Source: Eutrophovita sp913057845 (lineage in GTDB: Bacteria > Pseudomonadota > Gammaproteobacteria > Burkholderiales > Eutrophovitaceae). Taken from it: a stretch of DNA of 64,000 bases. Numbering within the stretch: position 1 is the first letter of the stretch; every line of letters begins with the position of its first letter. The stretch spans positions 62,001-126,000 of the forward strand of contig CAWUVH010000007.1 in the NCBI GenBank assembly GCA_963925895.1, in the 5' to 3' direction. The translations under genes were made by a program, and so were the position numbers. The notes under the pieces were generated by a model that searched no databases, had not been told where the DNA came from, and worked only from the letters and a program-made list of their open reading frames with translations. Below, one piece after another: positions 24,502 to 33,769 of this stretch.

Positions 24502-24792
24502 ATGGCAAAAGCCTATTGGATCGCGTTTTACCACTCAATCAGTGACCCAGACGCAATGGCAAGATACGCAGAATTAGCAAGGCCTGCTGTAGAGAGTGGG
24601 GGAGGACGTTTTATCGCACGCGGTATGCCTTCTAAGGTGTTCGAGGCTGGGAAAGAACAACGTGTCGTGATGATTGAGTTTGACAGTGTTGCGCAAGCTA
24701 TCGCAGCGCATGATAGTCAAGCTTATAAAGAAGCGCTTGACGCTATGGGTGATGCTGCCATCCGTGATATGCGCATTGTGGAGGCGATGTAA
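24502..24792 (+). CDS. DUF1330 domain protein (second copy)
   Basis: 96 residues: AYWIAFYHSISDPDAMARYAE, GGGRFIARGMPSKVFEAG and VVMIEFDSVAQAIAAHDS, then SQAYKEALDAMGD follow the DUF1330 pattern. The second ATG (24502) is preferred, because the AGGGG run at 24491-24495 directly abuts the first ATG but is well placed for this one. It is clearly diverged from the DUF1330 protein at 20436-20723, so it is probably an older paralogue rather than a recent duplicate. It ends before a terminator hairpin shared with the convergent MFS gene. Confidence 0.87.
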   Translation: MAKAYWIAFYHSISDPDAMARYAELARPAVESGGGRFIARGMPSKVFEAGKEQRVVMIEFDSVAQAIAAHDSQAYKEALDAMGDAAIRDMRIVEAM

Positions 24793-24820
24793 TTCAGTGA
24801 GATAGTTTTTTGAATAGATT

Positions 24821-24844
24821 CCCGGAGATTCATTTATCTCCGGG
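24821..24844. terminator. Hairpin between convergent DUF1330 and MFS genes
   Basis: A perfect 8-bp G/C-rich stem, CCCGGAGA (24821-24828) with TCTCCGGG (24837-24844), has an 8-base loop. Neither side is followed by a long T-run, so it is either a weak bidirectional terminator or a 3'-end-stabilising hairpin for both transcripts. Confidence 0.6.
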
Positions 24845-24846
24845 TT

Positions 24847-26019
24847 CTAGATAGGGCGTAAATTCACTTGAAGCTTCTTGATAAAGAAGAGGCCTAATAT
24901 AAGCACACAAAACCCGACGCCTATAAAGCTCATCGTGTAACTATATATTGTGGTTAAAATCCCGAAAGCAATTGTTCCGACTGCTTGTCCACTAAAGAGG
25001 CTCATGGCAAAGACTGAGATTGCGGTGCCTCTCGCTTGAGGATACATCTCTGTCGCTTTTGTCTGTAGCGTGTTGTGCAACAAATAAAAACCGAACCCAC
25101 CCAAAATACACCAGATTCCAATGAGTGTTGTGGAGTGAATAATCGGTAAGCAGGTAAAAAACAGGAATAATACTGAAACCCCAGTCATTACAAATCCAAC
25201 CTCTCCCATGATGGTCTGTAACTTCCGTATGGAAATCGTGTAAAAAACCCCGCCTAGACCAAAGCCAGAAAGCAGTAGCCCAATCGTCATGTAGTCAAGG
25301 TTTAACTCGGTTTTTATCCACGCCCCGATAAATGCAAAGCTTCCATAAAATAAAGCCCCCTCTAGATGGACCACCACCAAGACAGTTTGGCACCAAGGGT
25401 CTTTGAGGATATTTAAGTAATTTCTCAATGGGTGATTTGCTGAGGGTTGTAATTCATTAGCTGGCGGTGATGCTCGATACTTTTGATTAACTGCAATCAA
25501 TGCGACCGTCATTATAAAAAATGCAATAGAAAAGAAGTAGAAAATACTTCTCCAGGATGAGAGTTCAGCTAAGGCGCCACCAAGCGACGGTCCCAATATT
25601 TGTCCCAATAATATGAAGCTGATGAAATTCCCTAGGCTCGCTTGACGGTTTTCATAACTCGTTTGGTCTCCAATCCAAGCAAGTGATACAGGGATAATTC
25701 CTGCAGCTCCAATTCCCGTTAAGAAACGTAATGCGGCTAACCACTCTAGATCTTTGGCGAAGGCAGATCCTAAAGAGCCTATGGCGACGATTGCGGTAGC
25801 TATGGATACTGTTTTTATGCGGCCATGCTGGTCCCCCAGAGGACCATAAATCACTTGAAATAACCCGTAGGCGAGTGTAAACGCGGCGACCACTATGGCT
25901 GCTGTAGCGTGAGACGTATTGAATTCTGCAGCAATATTTGGCAGAAGTGAGTCGAAGACCCTCAGGTTAGCCCCTGATAAAAAGGCGGCAGAAGCGAGTA
26001 CGGCGAAGCGAAAGTTCAC
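24847..26019 (-). CDS. MFS transporter (drug/solute exporter type)
   Basis: 390 residues with 12 predicted membrane helices. The loop between helices 2 and 3 carries the MFS signature GPLGDQHGRIKTVS, and helix 1 has an arginine-containing start (LSGANLRVFDSLLP). The pattern is that of 12-helix exporters of the DHA1 type. The substrate cannot be read from sequence. It is a single gene, convergent with DUF1330 and divergent from the DUF1499 gene across 177 bp in which I see only AT-rich promoter-like DNA. Confidence 0.9.
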   Translation of the reverse strand: MNFRFAVLASAAFLSGANLRVFDSLLPNIAAEFNTSHATAAIVVAAFTLAYGLFQVIYGPLGDQHGRIKTVSIATAIVAIGSLGSAFAKDLEWLAALRFLTGIGAAGIIPVSLAWIGDQTSYENRQASLGNFISFILLGQILGPSLGGALAELSSWRSIFYFFSIAFFIMTVALIAVNQKYRASPPANELQPSANHPLRNYLNILKDPWCQTVLVVVHLEGALFYGSFAFIGAWIKTELNLDYMTIGLLLSGFGLGGVFYTISIRKLQTIMGEVGFVMTGVSVLFLFFTCLPIIHSTTLIGIWCILGGFGFYLLHNTLQTKATEMYPQARGTAISVFAMSLFSGQAVGTIAFGILTTIYSYTMSFIGVGFCVLILGLFFIKKLQVNLRPI

Positions 26020-26196
26020 AATTGAGATTGGAGATGAATCAGATATATGGAACTAGATAATAGATGATTGTCGACTTCTTTTTAGAGTAATATCAATGGA
26101 TGTTGTAGTTATTTTAAATGTTTAGAATAAATAAATCGTTTGGCTTGGTCGAATGACTAGTGTTTGTAATGCATCATTAGCGTTCTAGGGGGGGAA

Positions 26197-26967
26197 ATGT
26201 TCAGCAACCATCTTCAGAGTAGACAAAGAAATCGAAGGAGAATCATGTACATTGGTTTTGTTTTGGCACTTTTGTGTGCTTTTGCCGCTGTGAGTTCAGG
26301 CTTAGGCTATCGTTTGGGATTATGGCACTTTAGTATTGGATTTCAAATTCTTAAATGGTCGGTCTTTTTATCAGGAGCTACGCTGATAATTTTATTGGCT
26401 GGTATGTTCTTTATTCAAAGCAAGACGCGAATGGATTTTTTCGTTGGATTTGTAGGATTCATTATTTGCCTTGTGATGGTCTATGTCCCCTACAGCTGGA
26501 AGAGGACGCTGGATGCGCATCCATATATTCATGACATCACAACAGATACGTTAAATCCGCCGGACTTTGTGGTTGTGAGTGGTTTGAGAACTGCAGAACA
26601 TCATTCCATTGACTACGATGGGCTAGAGGTCGCGGAGCAGCAAAAAAAGGCGTACCCAGATATAAAAACTATAGTCGTGGGTGATGAGCCTGAAGTTGTT
26701 TTGGTTGAGGCAGCGGATATCTTAACGAAAATGGGTTTAGAAATCGTGGGTTCGGATGCCGACGCTGGTCGAATTGAGGCGACGGCGACGACCTTATTGT
26801 ATGGTTTCAAAGATGATGTTGTGGTTCGCATCAGTGCGGGTGATGCGGGTACTGCAAGGGTTGACGTGAGGTCAAAATCACGTGTTGGGAAAAGTGATTT
26901 AGGTCAGAATGCTAAAAGAATTCGTCAGTTTACCGATAGTCTGATGCTGCGTTTCCCGAAAGGTTAA
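26197..26967 (+). CDS. DUF1499 membrane protein
   Basis: 256 residues. Three hydrophobic helices (about 20-40, 50-70, 82-100) precede a C-terminal DUF1499 domain, recognised by HDITTDTLNPPDF, KKAYPDIKTI, GRIEATATTLLYGFKDDVVVR and the closing RVDVRSKSRVGKSDLGQNA. The domain's function is unknown. The ATG at 26197 has its G-rich ribosome site only two bases away, while ATG 26245 is preceded by AAGGAG, so the true start may be the internal one, giving 240 residues. It is followed closely by the convergent GMC gene. Confidence 0.87.
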   Translation: MFSNHLQSRQRNRRRIMYIGFVLALLCAFAAVSSGLGYRLGLWHFSIGFQILKWSVFLSGATLIILLAGMFFIQSKTRMDFFVGFVGFIICLVMVYVPYSWKRTLDAHPYIHDITTDTLNPPDFVVVSGLRTAEHHSIDYDGLEVAEQQKKAYPDIKTIVVGDEPEVVLVEAADILTKMGLEIVGSDADAGRIEATATTLLYGFKDDVVVRISAGDAGTARVDVRSKSRVGKSDLGQNAKRIRQFTDSLMLRFPKG

Positions 26968-26989
26968 GGCAGATTTAACGCTAGAGTTT

Positions 26990-28612
26990 CTAGAGGTTAT
27001 CGTTAATAATAAATTCTGCCGCACGTTCTGCGATCATCATGGTTGGTGCATTGGTGTTCCCTGATGTGATCGTGGGCATAACAGAGGCATCGACGACTCT
27101 TAGGTTCCTTATCCCGTGAACTTTAAGTTCAGAGTCAACAACACTAGACGAGTCATTACCCATTTTGCATGTACCAACGGGATGGAAGATTGTCGTTCCT
27201 AACTCGCCTGCTGCCTTTAATATTTCCTCGTCTGTCTGTAAGTGAGGGCCTGGTAAAATCTCCTCAGGACTAAACTGTTTGAGCGCATTAGCAGACATAA
27301 TATGTCGAGTGAATTTTATTGAATCAATAGCTACTTTTTGATCTTCTGGTGTAGACAAATAGTTTGGGCTAATTTCAGGGTGTGTGTACGGGTTGGGATC
27401 AGAGATATGGACTGTCCCTCGGCTCGTAGGTCTCAAATTGCACACAGAAGGTGTGACCGCGGAGTAGGGGTGGAGTGGTTCACCAAACTTATCTAAAGAT
27501 AGTGGCTGGACATGCCACTCTATGTTGGCTGAAGGCTGACTGGGATCACTCTTCGCAAATGCGCCGAGCTGTGATGGCGGCATGGTCATTGGACCAGATC
27601 TAAAGAACATGTACTCTAGCCCCATCATTATTTTCCCAAATATTGTTTTATAACGGTCATTGAGGGTGATGGTGTTGCTCACCTTATACTGAATCCTTAC
27701 TTGAAGATGGTCTTGTAAGTTTTCACCAACACCAGGTATGTCCTTAACGAGTTTGATTCCAGCTTTCTCAATATGGGTTGGGTTGCCTACACCTGATAAT
27801 TCAAGAATCTGTGGGCTACCAATGGCGCCTGCGGATAATATTACTTCCCGCTTCGCTTTAATTACGCCATGCATATCCCCGAGTACTCGAATTTGTACGC
27901 CGTCAGCTTTTGGGGTCTCTTGATCAGTCTCGTCAAACAATAATTTTTCTACATGTGCGTCGCTTATGATTGTGAGGTTCTTACGCTGTTTAATTGGATT
28001 AATAAAGCAACGCATGGCATTCCAGCGGGTCCCATTTCTTTGGTTGACTTGAAAGTAAGCGTTCCCAAAGTTGTCCCCAGTATTGAATTCTGGAATTTTT
28101 GGTATTCCTTTTTCTTCGGCAGCGTCTCGCCAAGCATCGAGGATTTCCCAACTTACCCGCCGTTCCTGAACTGGAAGTTCGCCACCGGAGCCGTGAAACG
28201 CGTTCGCGCCATGCACATAATCTTCCATGCCCTTGAAGTAAGGCAGTACCTCATCCCAACCCCAACCTGGATTTCCAGCCTGAACCCATCGGTCATAGTC
28301 GGAGCGTTGCCCTCTCATGTAAATCATGGCATTGATTGACGTGCAACCACCCAGCACCTTACCTCTGGCATATCCTATCGATCGATCGTTGAGCCCTTTT
28401 TCATTTGTGGTCTTGTACATCCAATCAGTGCGTGGGTTGTTAATCGTGAATAAGTAACCCACAGGAATGGGAATCCAGAAATAGTTATCTCGTGAGCCCG
28501 CCTCAATGAGAAGAACTGATTTGGAGGCATCAGCGCTTAAGCGATTGGCTAAAACGCACCCAGCGGAGCCTGCGCCAATAATGACGTAATCGTAAGTGCC
28601 TAAGGTATTCAT
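26990..28612 (-). CDS. GMC-family flavin oxidoreductase (choline/alcohol dehydrogenase-like)
   Basis: 540 residues from ATG 28612. The FAD-binding Rossmann motif is YDYVIIGAGSAGCVLANRLS at about residues 7-26. The GMC signature segments RGKVLGGCTSINAMIYMRG and LSAGAIGSPQILELSGVG are both present, and the C-terminal active-site region reads FHPVGTCKMG, then NTNAPTMMIAERAAEFI. It oxidises an alcohol, but the substrate is open: choline dehydrogenase (BetA) and aliphatic or polyethylene-glycol alcohol dehydrogenases share this layout, and no betaine genes are nearby. The frame is open to 28672, but the family starts here. Confidence 0.92.
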   Translation of the reverse strand: MNTLGTYDYVIIGAGSAGCVLANRLSADASKSVLLIEAGSRDNYFWIPIPVGYLFTINNPRTDWMYKTTNEKGLNDRSIGYARGKVLGGCTSINAMIYMRGQRSDYDRWVQAGNPGWGWDEVLPYFKGMEDYVHGANAFHGSGGELPVQERRVSWEILDAWRDAAEEKGIPKIPEFNTGDNFGNAYFQVNQRNGTRWNAMRCFINPIKQRKNLTIISDAHVEKLLFDETDQETPKADGVQIRVLGDMHGVIKAKREVILSAGAIGSPQILELSGVGNPTHIEKAGIKLVKDIPGVGENLQDHLQVRIQYKVSNTITLNDRYKTIFGKIMMGLEYMFFRSGPMTMPPSQLGAFAKSDPSQPSANIEWHVQPLSLDKFGEPLHPYSAVTPSVCNLRPTSRGTVHISDPNPYTHPEISPNYLSTPEDQKVAIDSIKFTRHIMSANALKQFSPEEILPGPHLQTDEEILKAAGELGTTIFHPVGTCKMGNDSSSVVDSELKVHGIRNLRVVDASVMPTITSGNTNAPTMMIAERAAEFIINDNL

Positions 28613-28869
28613 TATGCAAGCCCAATCTAATATTCGTTTCTTTTGGAAGCATTGCGAAAAGGGCATTTTCACTATGTAAAAACAAGCTTCATTGTTTTAA
28701 AATTATACCTAAATTGGTTATGCCAATCCTAGATCAACTTTTAAAAAGTAATCTGAGTTGGTATTTAAAAATTAGAGGTGAGGTGGAGTAAATGTCTTAG
28801 CGTTATGGCTGCCAATTTAGACTATGCTGTGAGGTGTTTATAGATTCTTCGACTTAGCAAGATTCTAGT

Positions 28870-28898
28870 TTGACTGAGGTGTAGATCTGTTTTAACTT
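28870..28898 (+). promoter_or_regulatory. Probable promoter of the K+/H+ antiporter gene
   Basis: TTGACT (28870-28875), 17 bases, then TAACTT (28893-28898), about 48 bp before the antiporter start. The rest of the 333-bp gap 28613-28945 is AT-rich with no frame of useful length, no clear hairpin with a T-run and no RNA gene that I can recognise. Confidence 0.5.
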
Positions 28899-28945
28899 AC
28901 TTTTTAACAATAAATTTATGAGGGTGGTTTAGCTTAAATTCATAG

Positions 28946-30667
28946 ATGGAATTTACCAATAACGCAATTTTTGCTGGCGCCATACTATTTTTAATTAGTA
29001 TTCTGGCCACTGGTGTCGCCTCTCGGGCCGGGGCCCCTTTGTTATTGGTATTCCTCGGAGTCGGTATGTTGGCCGGCCGTGAGGGAATCGGCGGCATTAC
29101 GTTTGAAAGTTTTGAGGTTGCTTATGCCGTAGGGTCGGTTGCGCTCGCAATCATTCTGTTTGATGGCGGCATGCGGGCACGAGCAGAGAGCTCCAAAATA
29201 GGACTGAAACCAGCCTTATCCTTAGCAACGCTTGGGGTGTTATTGACTACGGCAGTCGTCGCAGTTGGCTTGCATTGGCTGTTTAATTTTTCATGGAGTC
29301 AGTCATTTTTAATTGGTGCGATTGTCGGGTCGACTGATGCCGCAGCGGTATTTTCTATGTTGCACGCAAAAGGACTGCAGCTTAAGAAACGAGTTGGAAC
29401 CACGCTCGAAATCGAGTCAGGCTGCAATGACCCAATGGCAGTATTTTTGACTCTGATGTTTGTTGAAGGAGCGCGACAAGGTCAGGATCTCGTTGGGTCG
29501 TCAATTATTATGGAATTCGTCTATCAGTTTGGGATTGGCGCGATCTTGGGATGGATTGGTGGGCAGGTTTTATCGAGAACCATAAGTCGAGTAACTCTAA
29601 CCGCAGGCCTGTATCCGTTGCTTGCTGCAGCTGGAGGGCTCACTTTGTTTGGTTTGGTAACCACGATGGGTGCGAGTGGATTTTTAGCGATTTATATTGC
29701 AGGCCTTATCGTAGGTAATACTGAGGCGCACGCTGCCAACAATATTAGAAAAGTACATGATGGCCTCGCATGGCTCGCTCAAATATCGTTATTTTTGATG
29801 CTTGGTTTATTGGTGACCCCAACCACGTTGACTCAGTATTGGGGTGTGGGCGTGGTCGTTGCACTACTCCTGGTTTTTGTTGCGAGGCCCATTGCTGTGT
29901 TGGTAAGTTTGTCCCCGTTTCGATTTGCGGCTAAGGAGAAATTGTTCATCAGTTGGGTGGGGTTACGTGGAGCTGTTCCCATTGTGCTTGCGACTTTCCC
30001 AGTCCTCGGTGGTTTGCCTGATGCGGAACTTTATTTTAACGTTGCATTTGTTTCGGTACTTTTTTCGCTCGTCATACAGGGTTGGACGGTGGTTCCATTT
30101 GCTAAATGGCTTAAGTTGAAGTTGCCGATCGAAAATGCACCGTACTATGCTGAAAGTATAGAAGTTCCAGGCAGCTCCGACTTAACGATTGTTGGCTATA
30201 AAATTGCTGAGGATAGCCCTGTTACGAAACGCCGTATTGATAGTCTTCTTGCCCCAGATGGCATCCGGTTCATTGCGGTGTTTCGTGACGATGAACCAGT
30301 GCAAGGTATGGATGAACACGTAATCGAATCAGGTGATTTGTTATATGTGATTTCACCACAGAAAAAAGTGTCGCTCGTGAATCAAATGTTATTACCAACT
30401 GACGAGGTGGCTGAGTTGGAACAAGCTCGTTACTTCGGGGACTTTACTTTGAATGGCGATGCGATCATTGATGCTGTGGCGGATATGTATGGTGGGGAGG
30501 TCCCCAGTTCAGCTAAAGATATGACGCTCTCACAATTCATGCAGATACGTTTTCGTAATCAATGTGTTGTGGGTGATCGTGTTTTTTTTGGTCCTTTAGA
30601 ACTAGTCGTTAAAGAAGTCGATGATCTAAATGTTGTTCAAAAAGTCGGATTAAGAATTAGAGAGTAA
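28946..30667 (+). CDS. nhaP2: K+/H+ antiporter, NhaP2/CvrA type with TrkA-C domain
   Basis: 573 residues. Twelve or so membrane helices in residues 1-385 form a CPA1-type exchanger; the core segment is IVGSTDAAAVFSMLHAKGL with ESGCNDPMAVFLTL, where the Asn-Asp pair is the transport site. A cytoplasmic TrkA-C-like domain (about 400-485; GYKIAEDSPVTKRRI, EHVIESGDLLYVISP) and a further C-terminal domain follow, as in E. coli CvrA/NhaP2. It is expected to expel K+ and help cells at low osmolarity or high K+. Cation choice (K+ versus Na+) is a family inference. Confidence 0.9.
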   Translation: MEFTNNAIFAGAILFLISILATGVASRAGAPLLLVFLGVGMLAGREGIGGITFESFEVAYAVGSVALAIILFDGGMRARAESSKIGLKPALSLATLGVLLTTAVVAVGLHWLFNFSWSQSFLIGAIVGSTDAAAVFSMLHAKGLQLKKRVGTTLEIESGCNDPMAVFLTLMFVEGARQGQDLVGSSIIMEFVYQFGIGAILGWIGGQVLSRTISRVTLTAGLYPLLAAAGGLTLFGLVTTMGASGFLAIYIAGLIVGNTEAHAANNIRKVHDGLAWLAQISLFLMLGLLVTPTTLTQYWGVGVVVALLLVFVARPIAVLVSLSPFRFAAKEKLFISWVGLRGAVPIVLATFPVLGGLPDAELYFNVAFVSVLFSLVIQGWTVVPFAKWLKLKLPIENAPYYAESIEVPGSSDLTIVGYKIAEDSPVTKRRIDSLLAPDGIRFIAVFRDDEPVQGMDEHVIESGDLLYVISPQKKVSLVNQMLLPTDEVAELEQARYFGDFTLNGDAIIDAVADMYGGEVPSSAKDMTLSQFMQIRFRNQCVVGDRVFFGPLELVVKEVDDLNVVQKVGLRIRE

Positions 30668-30747
30668 TTCAATAAGTGATCGATATGATGATGTTTGTAT
30701 ACACTGAACGAAATTGTCAGAATTGATAAGAAATTGGGAGTGAAGCT

Positions 30748-31950
30748 ATGAATGAAGTGTTTATTTGTGCTGGTGTGCGGACCCCGATTGGTCGATATGG
30801 TGGTGCACTTTCGTCTGTGCGAACCGATGATCTCGCAGCGATTCCACTTCGTCACCTTAAAGAGAGGCTGTCTGGAGTTGATTGGGATCGACTTGACGAT
30901 GTCGTGTTCGGGTGTGTGAACCAAGCGGGGGAAGACAACCGAAATGTAGCTAGAATGGCTACGCTCTTGTCTGGATTACCCAGTCATGTGCCCGGTAGTA
31001 CGATCAATCGGTTATGTGGCTCTGGGCTCGATGCAGTGTCCATAGCTGCTCGATCGATTAAATCGGGAGAGCAGCAATTAGTTGTTGCAGGTGGAGTTGA
31101 GAGTATGTCTAGAGCTCCCTTCGTGATGCCAAAAGCCGAGGGTGCCTTCTCGAGGGCAAATCAAGTATTCGATACAACCATTGGTTGGCGTTTTATCAAT
31201 CCAATCATGCAGGAATTGTACGGGACGGATAGCATGCCTCAAACCGCTGAGAATGTAGCGAGTCAATTCAATGTAGGACGCGAAGATCAAGATAAATTTG
31301 CGTTGAGTTCCCAAGAAAAGGCTTCGAAAGCCATGATGGCCGGTAGGTTTGAGCGAGAAATCGTACCTGTATCATTGCCTCAAAGAAAGGGTGATCCTAT
31401 TGTTGTCCTTAAAGATGAACATCCTCGACAAACTACGCTTGAAAAGCTCTCCCAACTTCCATCAATAGTAAATGGGCAAGGAACAGTTACAGCAGGAAAT
31501 GCATCAGGGGTCAATGACGGAGCTTGTGCGTTGATTCTCGCTAGTGAGCGCGCTATGAAAGAAAATGATTTATCGCCCTTGGCGCGTGTTGTTGGTTTTG
31601 CCACCTCGGGTGTTGAGCCTCGGGTTATGGGTATTGGCCCGCTGCCTGCGACACAAAAGCTTTTAAATAGAGAGAATATCTCTATCGATGAAATTGGGAT
31701 TATTGAATTAAACGAAGCATTTGCGGCTCAAGCTCTTGCTGTAACACGCGGGTTGGGTATTCAAGATGGGGATCTTAGGGTAAATCCTAATGGTGGGGCT
31801 ATTGCGCTTGGGCATCCGCTGGGAATGAGCGGGGCAAGATTGGCGCTTACGGCAGCCACCGAGTTGTCTCTAACAAGCTCGAAGTACGCACTTGTGACAA
31901 TGTGTATAGGTGTAGGGCAGGGCATTGCTATGTTACTAAAACGCGTTTAA
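30748..31950 (+). CDS. pcaF: 3-oxoadipyl-CoA thiolase type acetyl-CoA acyltransferase
   Basis: 400 residues. The N-terminus RTPIGRYGGALSSVRTDDLA and GVNQAGEDNRNVARMA-like stretch (here CVNQAGEDNRNVARMATLL) are characteristic of PcaF/PaaJ, which splits 3-oxoadipyl-CoA to succinyl-CoA and acetyl-CoA. The catalytic cysteine lies in NRLCGSGLDAV (about 90), the histidine in GHPLGMSG and the second cysteine in TMCIGVGQG. No other aromatic-degradation gene is nearby, so it may serve a scattered pathway or general thiolysis. A GGGAGTG ribosome site precedes it. Its 3' end overlaps the convergent M61 peptidase gene by four bases. Confidence 0.88.
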   Translation: MNEVFICAGVRTPIGRYGGALSSVRTDDLAAIPLRHLKERLSGVDWDRLDDVVFGCVNQAGEDNRNVARMATLLSGLPSHVPGSTINRLCGSGLDAVSIAARSIKSGEQQLVVAGGVESMSRAPFVMPKAEGAFSRANQVFDTTIGWRFINPIMQELYGTDSMPQTAENVASQFNVGREDQDKFALSSQEKASKAMMAGRFEREIVPVSLPQRKGDPIVVLKDEHPRQTTLEKLSQLPSIVNGQGTVTAGNASGVNDGACALILASERAMKENDLSPLARVVGFATSGVEPRVMGIGPLPATQKLLNRENISIDEIGIIELNEAFAAQALAVTRGLGIQDGDLRVNPNGGAIALGHPLGMSGARLALTAATELSLTSSKYALVTMCIGVGQGIAMLLKRV

Positions 31951-33767
31951 CGTGATTTGGTTTGCCGGTTCAACCAACTTCTAAGTGGTAGTCTTTTTGA
32001 TGGTTCGAGATATAAGTAAGCAATATTTTTTGGCGCTGGCACCAATGGAAATTGTAAAGTGTAAAGCACATCATCCCTAAAAATATGAATCGAAATCGCT
32101 GATTTTTTTCTTTCTAGATCGATAATTTGTTGGATATTATTTGTCGATGGCTTCTGTCGGTTAATCGCCATAATGATATCCCCCGAAGCGATTCCAGCAC
32201 GTTGTGCCGCCCCGTCGTCAAACACTTGTTTTATGCGTAGGCCGTCTGAAGTGTTGCTATGGGTAAATCCTAAGTCATGCTTTATCGCTTGTCGGTTTTT
32301 ATCAAATGGCGTATCAACTGCATCCCCGCTGTCTGAAGGGCCACTGGGTTTGGTGAATGTTAATTGGATGCCGACGCTGTTAAGTAATGACTTAATTGGT
32401 AACTCTTTAGTTGATCGAATAATGCGATGGAAAAAATTATGCAGATCTAATCCTGAAACGAGCTCAGCTATATGTTCGACGCCATTTTCGGGGACCCCTT
32501 TATTTTTCTTGCCATAAGTATTCCATAGGGTTCTCATCACAGTATCTAATGAAGTCTTTCCATCAGTTTTTTTACGTAGATGCAGGTCAAGACATAGTGC
32601 GGCTAGACTCCCTTTGCTGTAGTAGCTAACAATAGAATTGATGGCGCTTTCATCTTGTTTGTAGAATTTGGTCCAAGCGTAAAAGCTAGATTCTGCTAGG
32701 GTCTGTTTTGATCTGCCATTGGTTTTTTTGACGATGGTTATAGTCTTAGCGAGCAGGCTAAGGTAACGCTTCTCATCTATCAATCCCGCTTTGTAGAGCA
32801 TGAGGTCGTCATAATAAGAAGTGATGCCTTCAAATGCCCATAAGAGTTCAGTGTAGTTTTCTTTGGAGAGATCGTAGGGTGAAAATGCTTCGGGTTTGAT
32901 TCGTTTGACGTTCCATAAGTGGAAATATTCATGCGAGCATAAACCTAGGAATTTTAAATAGCCATCATTGATGGATGCATCCGCTTCAACCGGCAAGTCT
33001 GTCTTTGAGCATATTAATGCTGTTGAGTGAGAGTGTTCGAGCCCTCCGTAGCCATCGCTGACTGCATTCACTAGAAATGTATATCGATCTATGGGTATAT
33101 CGCCCCAAAATTTAACTTGTGTCTCCACTATTAACTTCAGGTCTTGGCATATGCGTTGAATATTTGCATGGGATTTGCCTGTAATTACGACGTTATGAGG
33201 GATGCCTTTAACTAAGAAAGACGACTTAATGAATTCTCCGATTTCGAAAGGATGATCTATTAAAGTGTCATAGGACTCATTTATATATCGCCCAAACCCA
33301 AGTCTATCGATTCGGTTAGGCATCATGGCGGTTGATACGCTCCATTTTTTTTTCGCGGTCAACCAAGTCGGTTTAGAAATACTGACTGAGTGTGGGCTAG
33401 GCTCCAAGCCATGAACTCGAATAAATAAGCTTGTGCCATTAATAAAACCTCTAAATTGATCAAGGTACGCTGTTCGAACCGAGCGATCTCGCGCATAGAC
33501 TTGATAAAAAACAGTGATCGGTTTGCCGGTGATTGGAATCGACCAAGAATCTTTATCGATTTTTGTTATCGGGATTTCTACGTCAGCGCAAAAAACTTTT
33601 ATGCGAATAATGTTTTTAGCAAAATCTCTGATGAGATAAGAGCCGGGGATCCATGCTGGTAGAGATATGATTTGCTCCCTAGGGCAGGGCTCATTAATTT
33701 GACATGTAACGTTGAAGAGATGAGCGTGAGCCTCTTCCATGGAGACGCTGTAGTGGACAAGAGGCAT
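31947..33767 (-). CDS. M61 family metallopeptidase with PDZ domain
   Basis: 606-residue zinc peptidase of the glycyl-aminopeptidase (M61) family. An N-terminal beta domain (about 1-170) precedes the catalytic core with SHEYFHLWNVKRIKPEAF, an HExxH zinc site, and the third ligand in FEGITSYYDDL. A C-terminal PDZ domain (about 495-575) contains the GLRIKQVFDDGAAQRAGI, SGDIIMAINR pattern. There is no signal peptide, so a cytoplasmic location is likely. It lies two bases after the hydrolase gene's stop, suggesting a two-gene unit. Confidence 0.92.
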   Translation of the reverse strand: MPLVHYSVSMEEAHAHLFNVTCQINEPCPREQIISLPAWIPGSYLIRDFAKNIIRIKVFCADVEIPITKIDKDSWSIPITGKPITVFYQVYARDRSVRTAYLDQFRGFINGTSLFIRVHGLEPSPHSVSISKPTWLTAKKKWSVSTAMMPNRIDRLGFGRYINESYDTLIDHPFEIGEFIKSSFLVKGIPHNVVITGKSHANIQRICQDLKLIVETQVKFWGDIPIDRYTFLVNAVSDGYGGLEHSHSTALICSKTDLPVEADASINDGYLKFLGLCSHEYFHLWNVKRIKPEAFSPYDLSKENYTELLWAFEGITSYYDDLMLYKAGLIDEKRYLSLLAKTITIVKKTNGRSKQTLAESSFYAWTKFYKQDESAINSIVSYYSKGSLAALCLDLHLRKKTDGKTSLDTVMRTLWNTYGKKNKGVPENGVEHIAELVSGLDLHNFFHRIIRSTKELPIKSLLNSVGIQLTFTKPSGPSDSGDAVDTPFDKNRQAIKHDLGFTHSNTSDGLRIKQVFDDGAAQRAGIASGDIIMAINRQKPSTNNIQQIIDLERKKSAISIHIFRDDVLYTLQFPLVPAPKNIAYLYLEPSKRLPLRSWLNRQTKSR

Positions 33768-33769
33768 GG

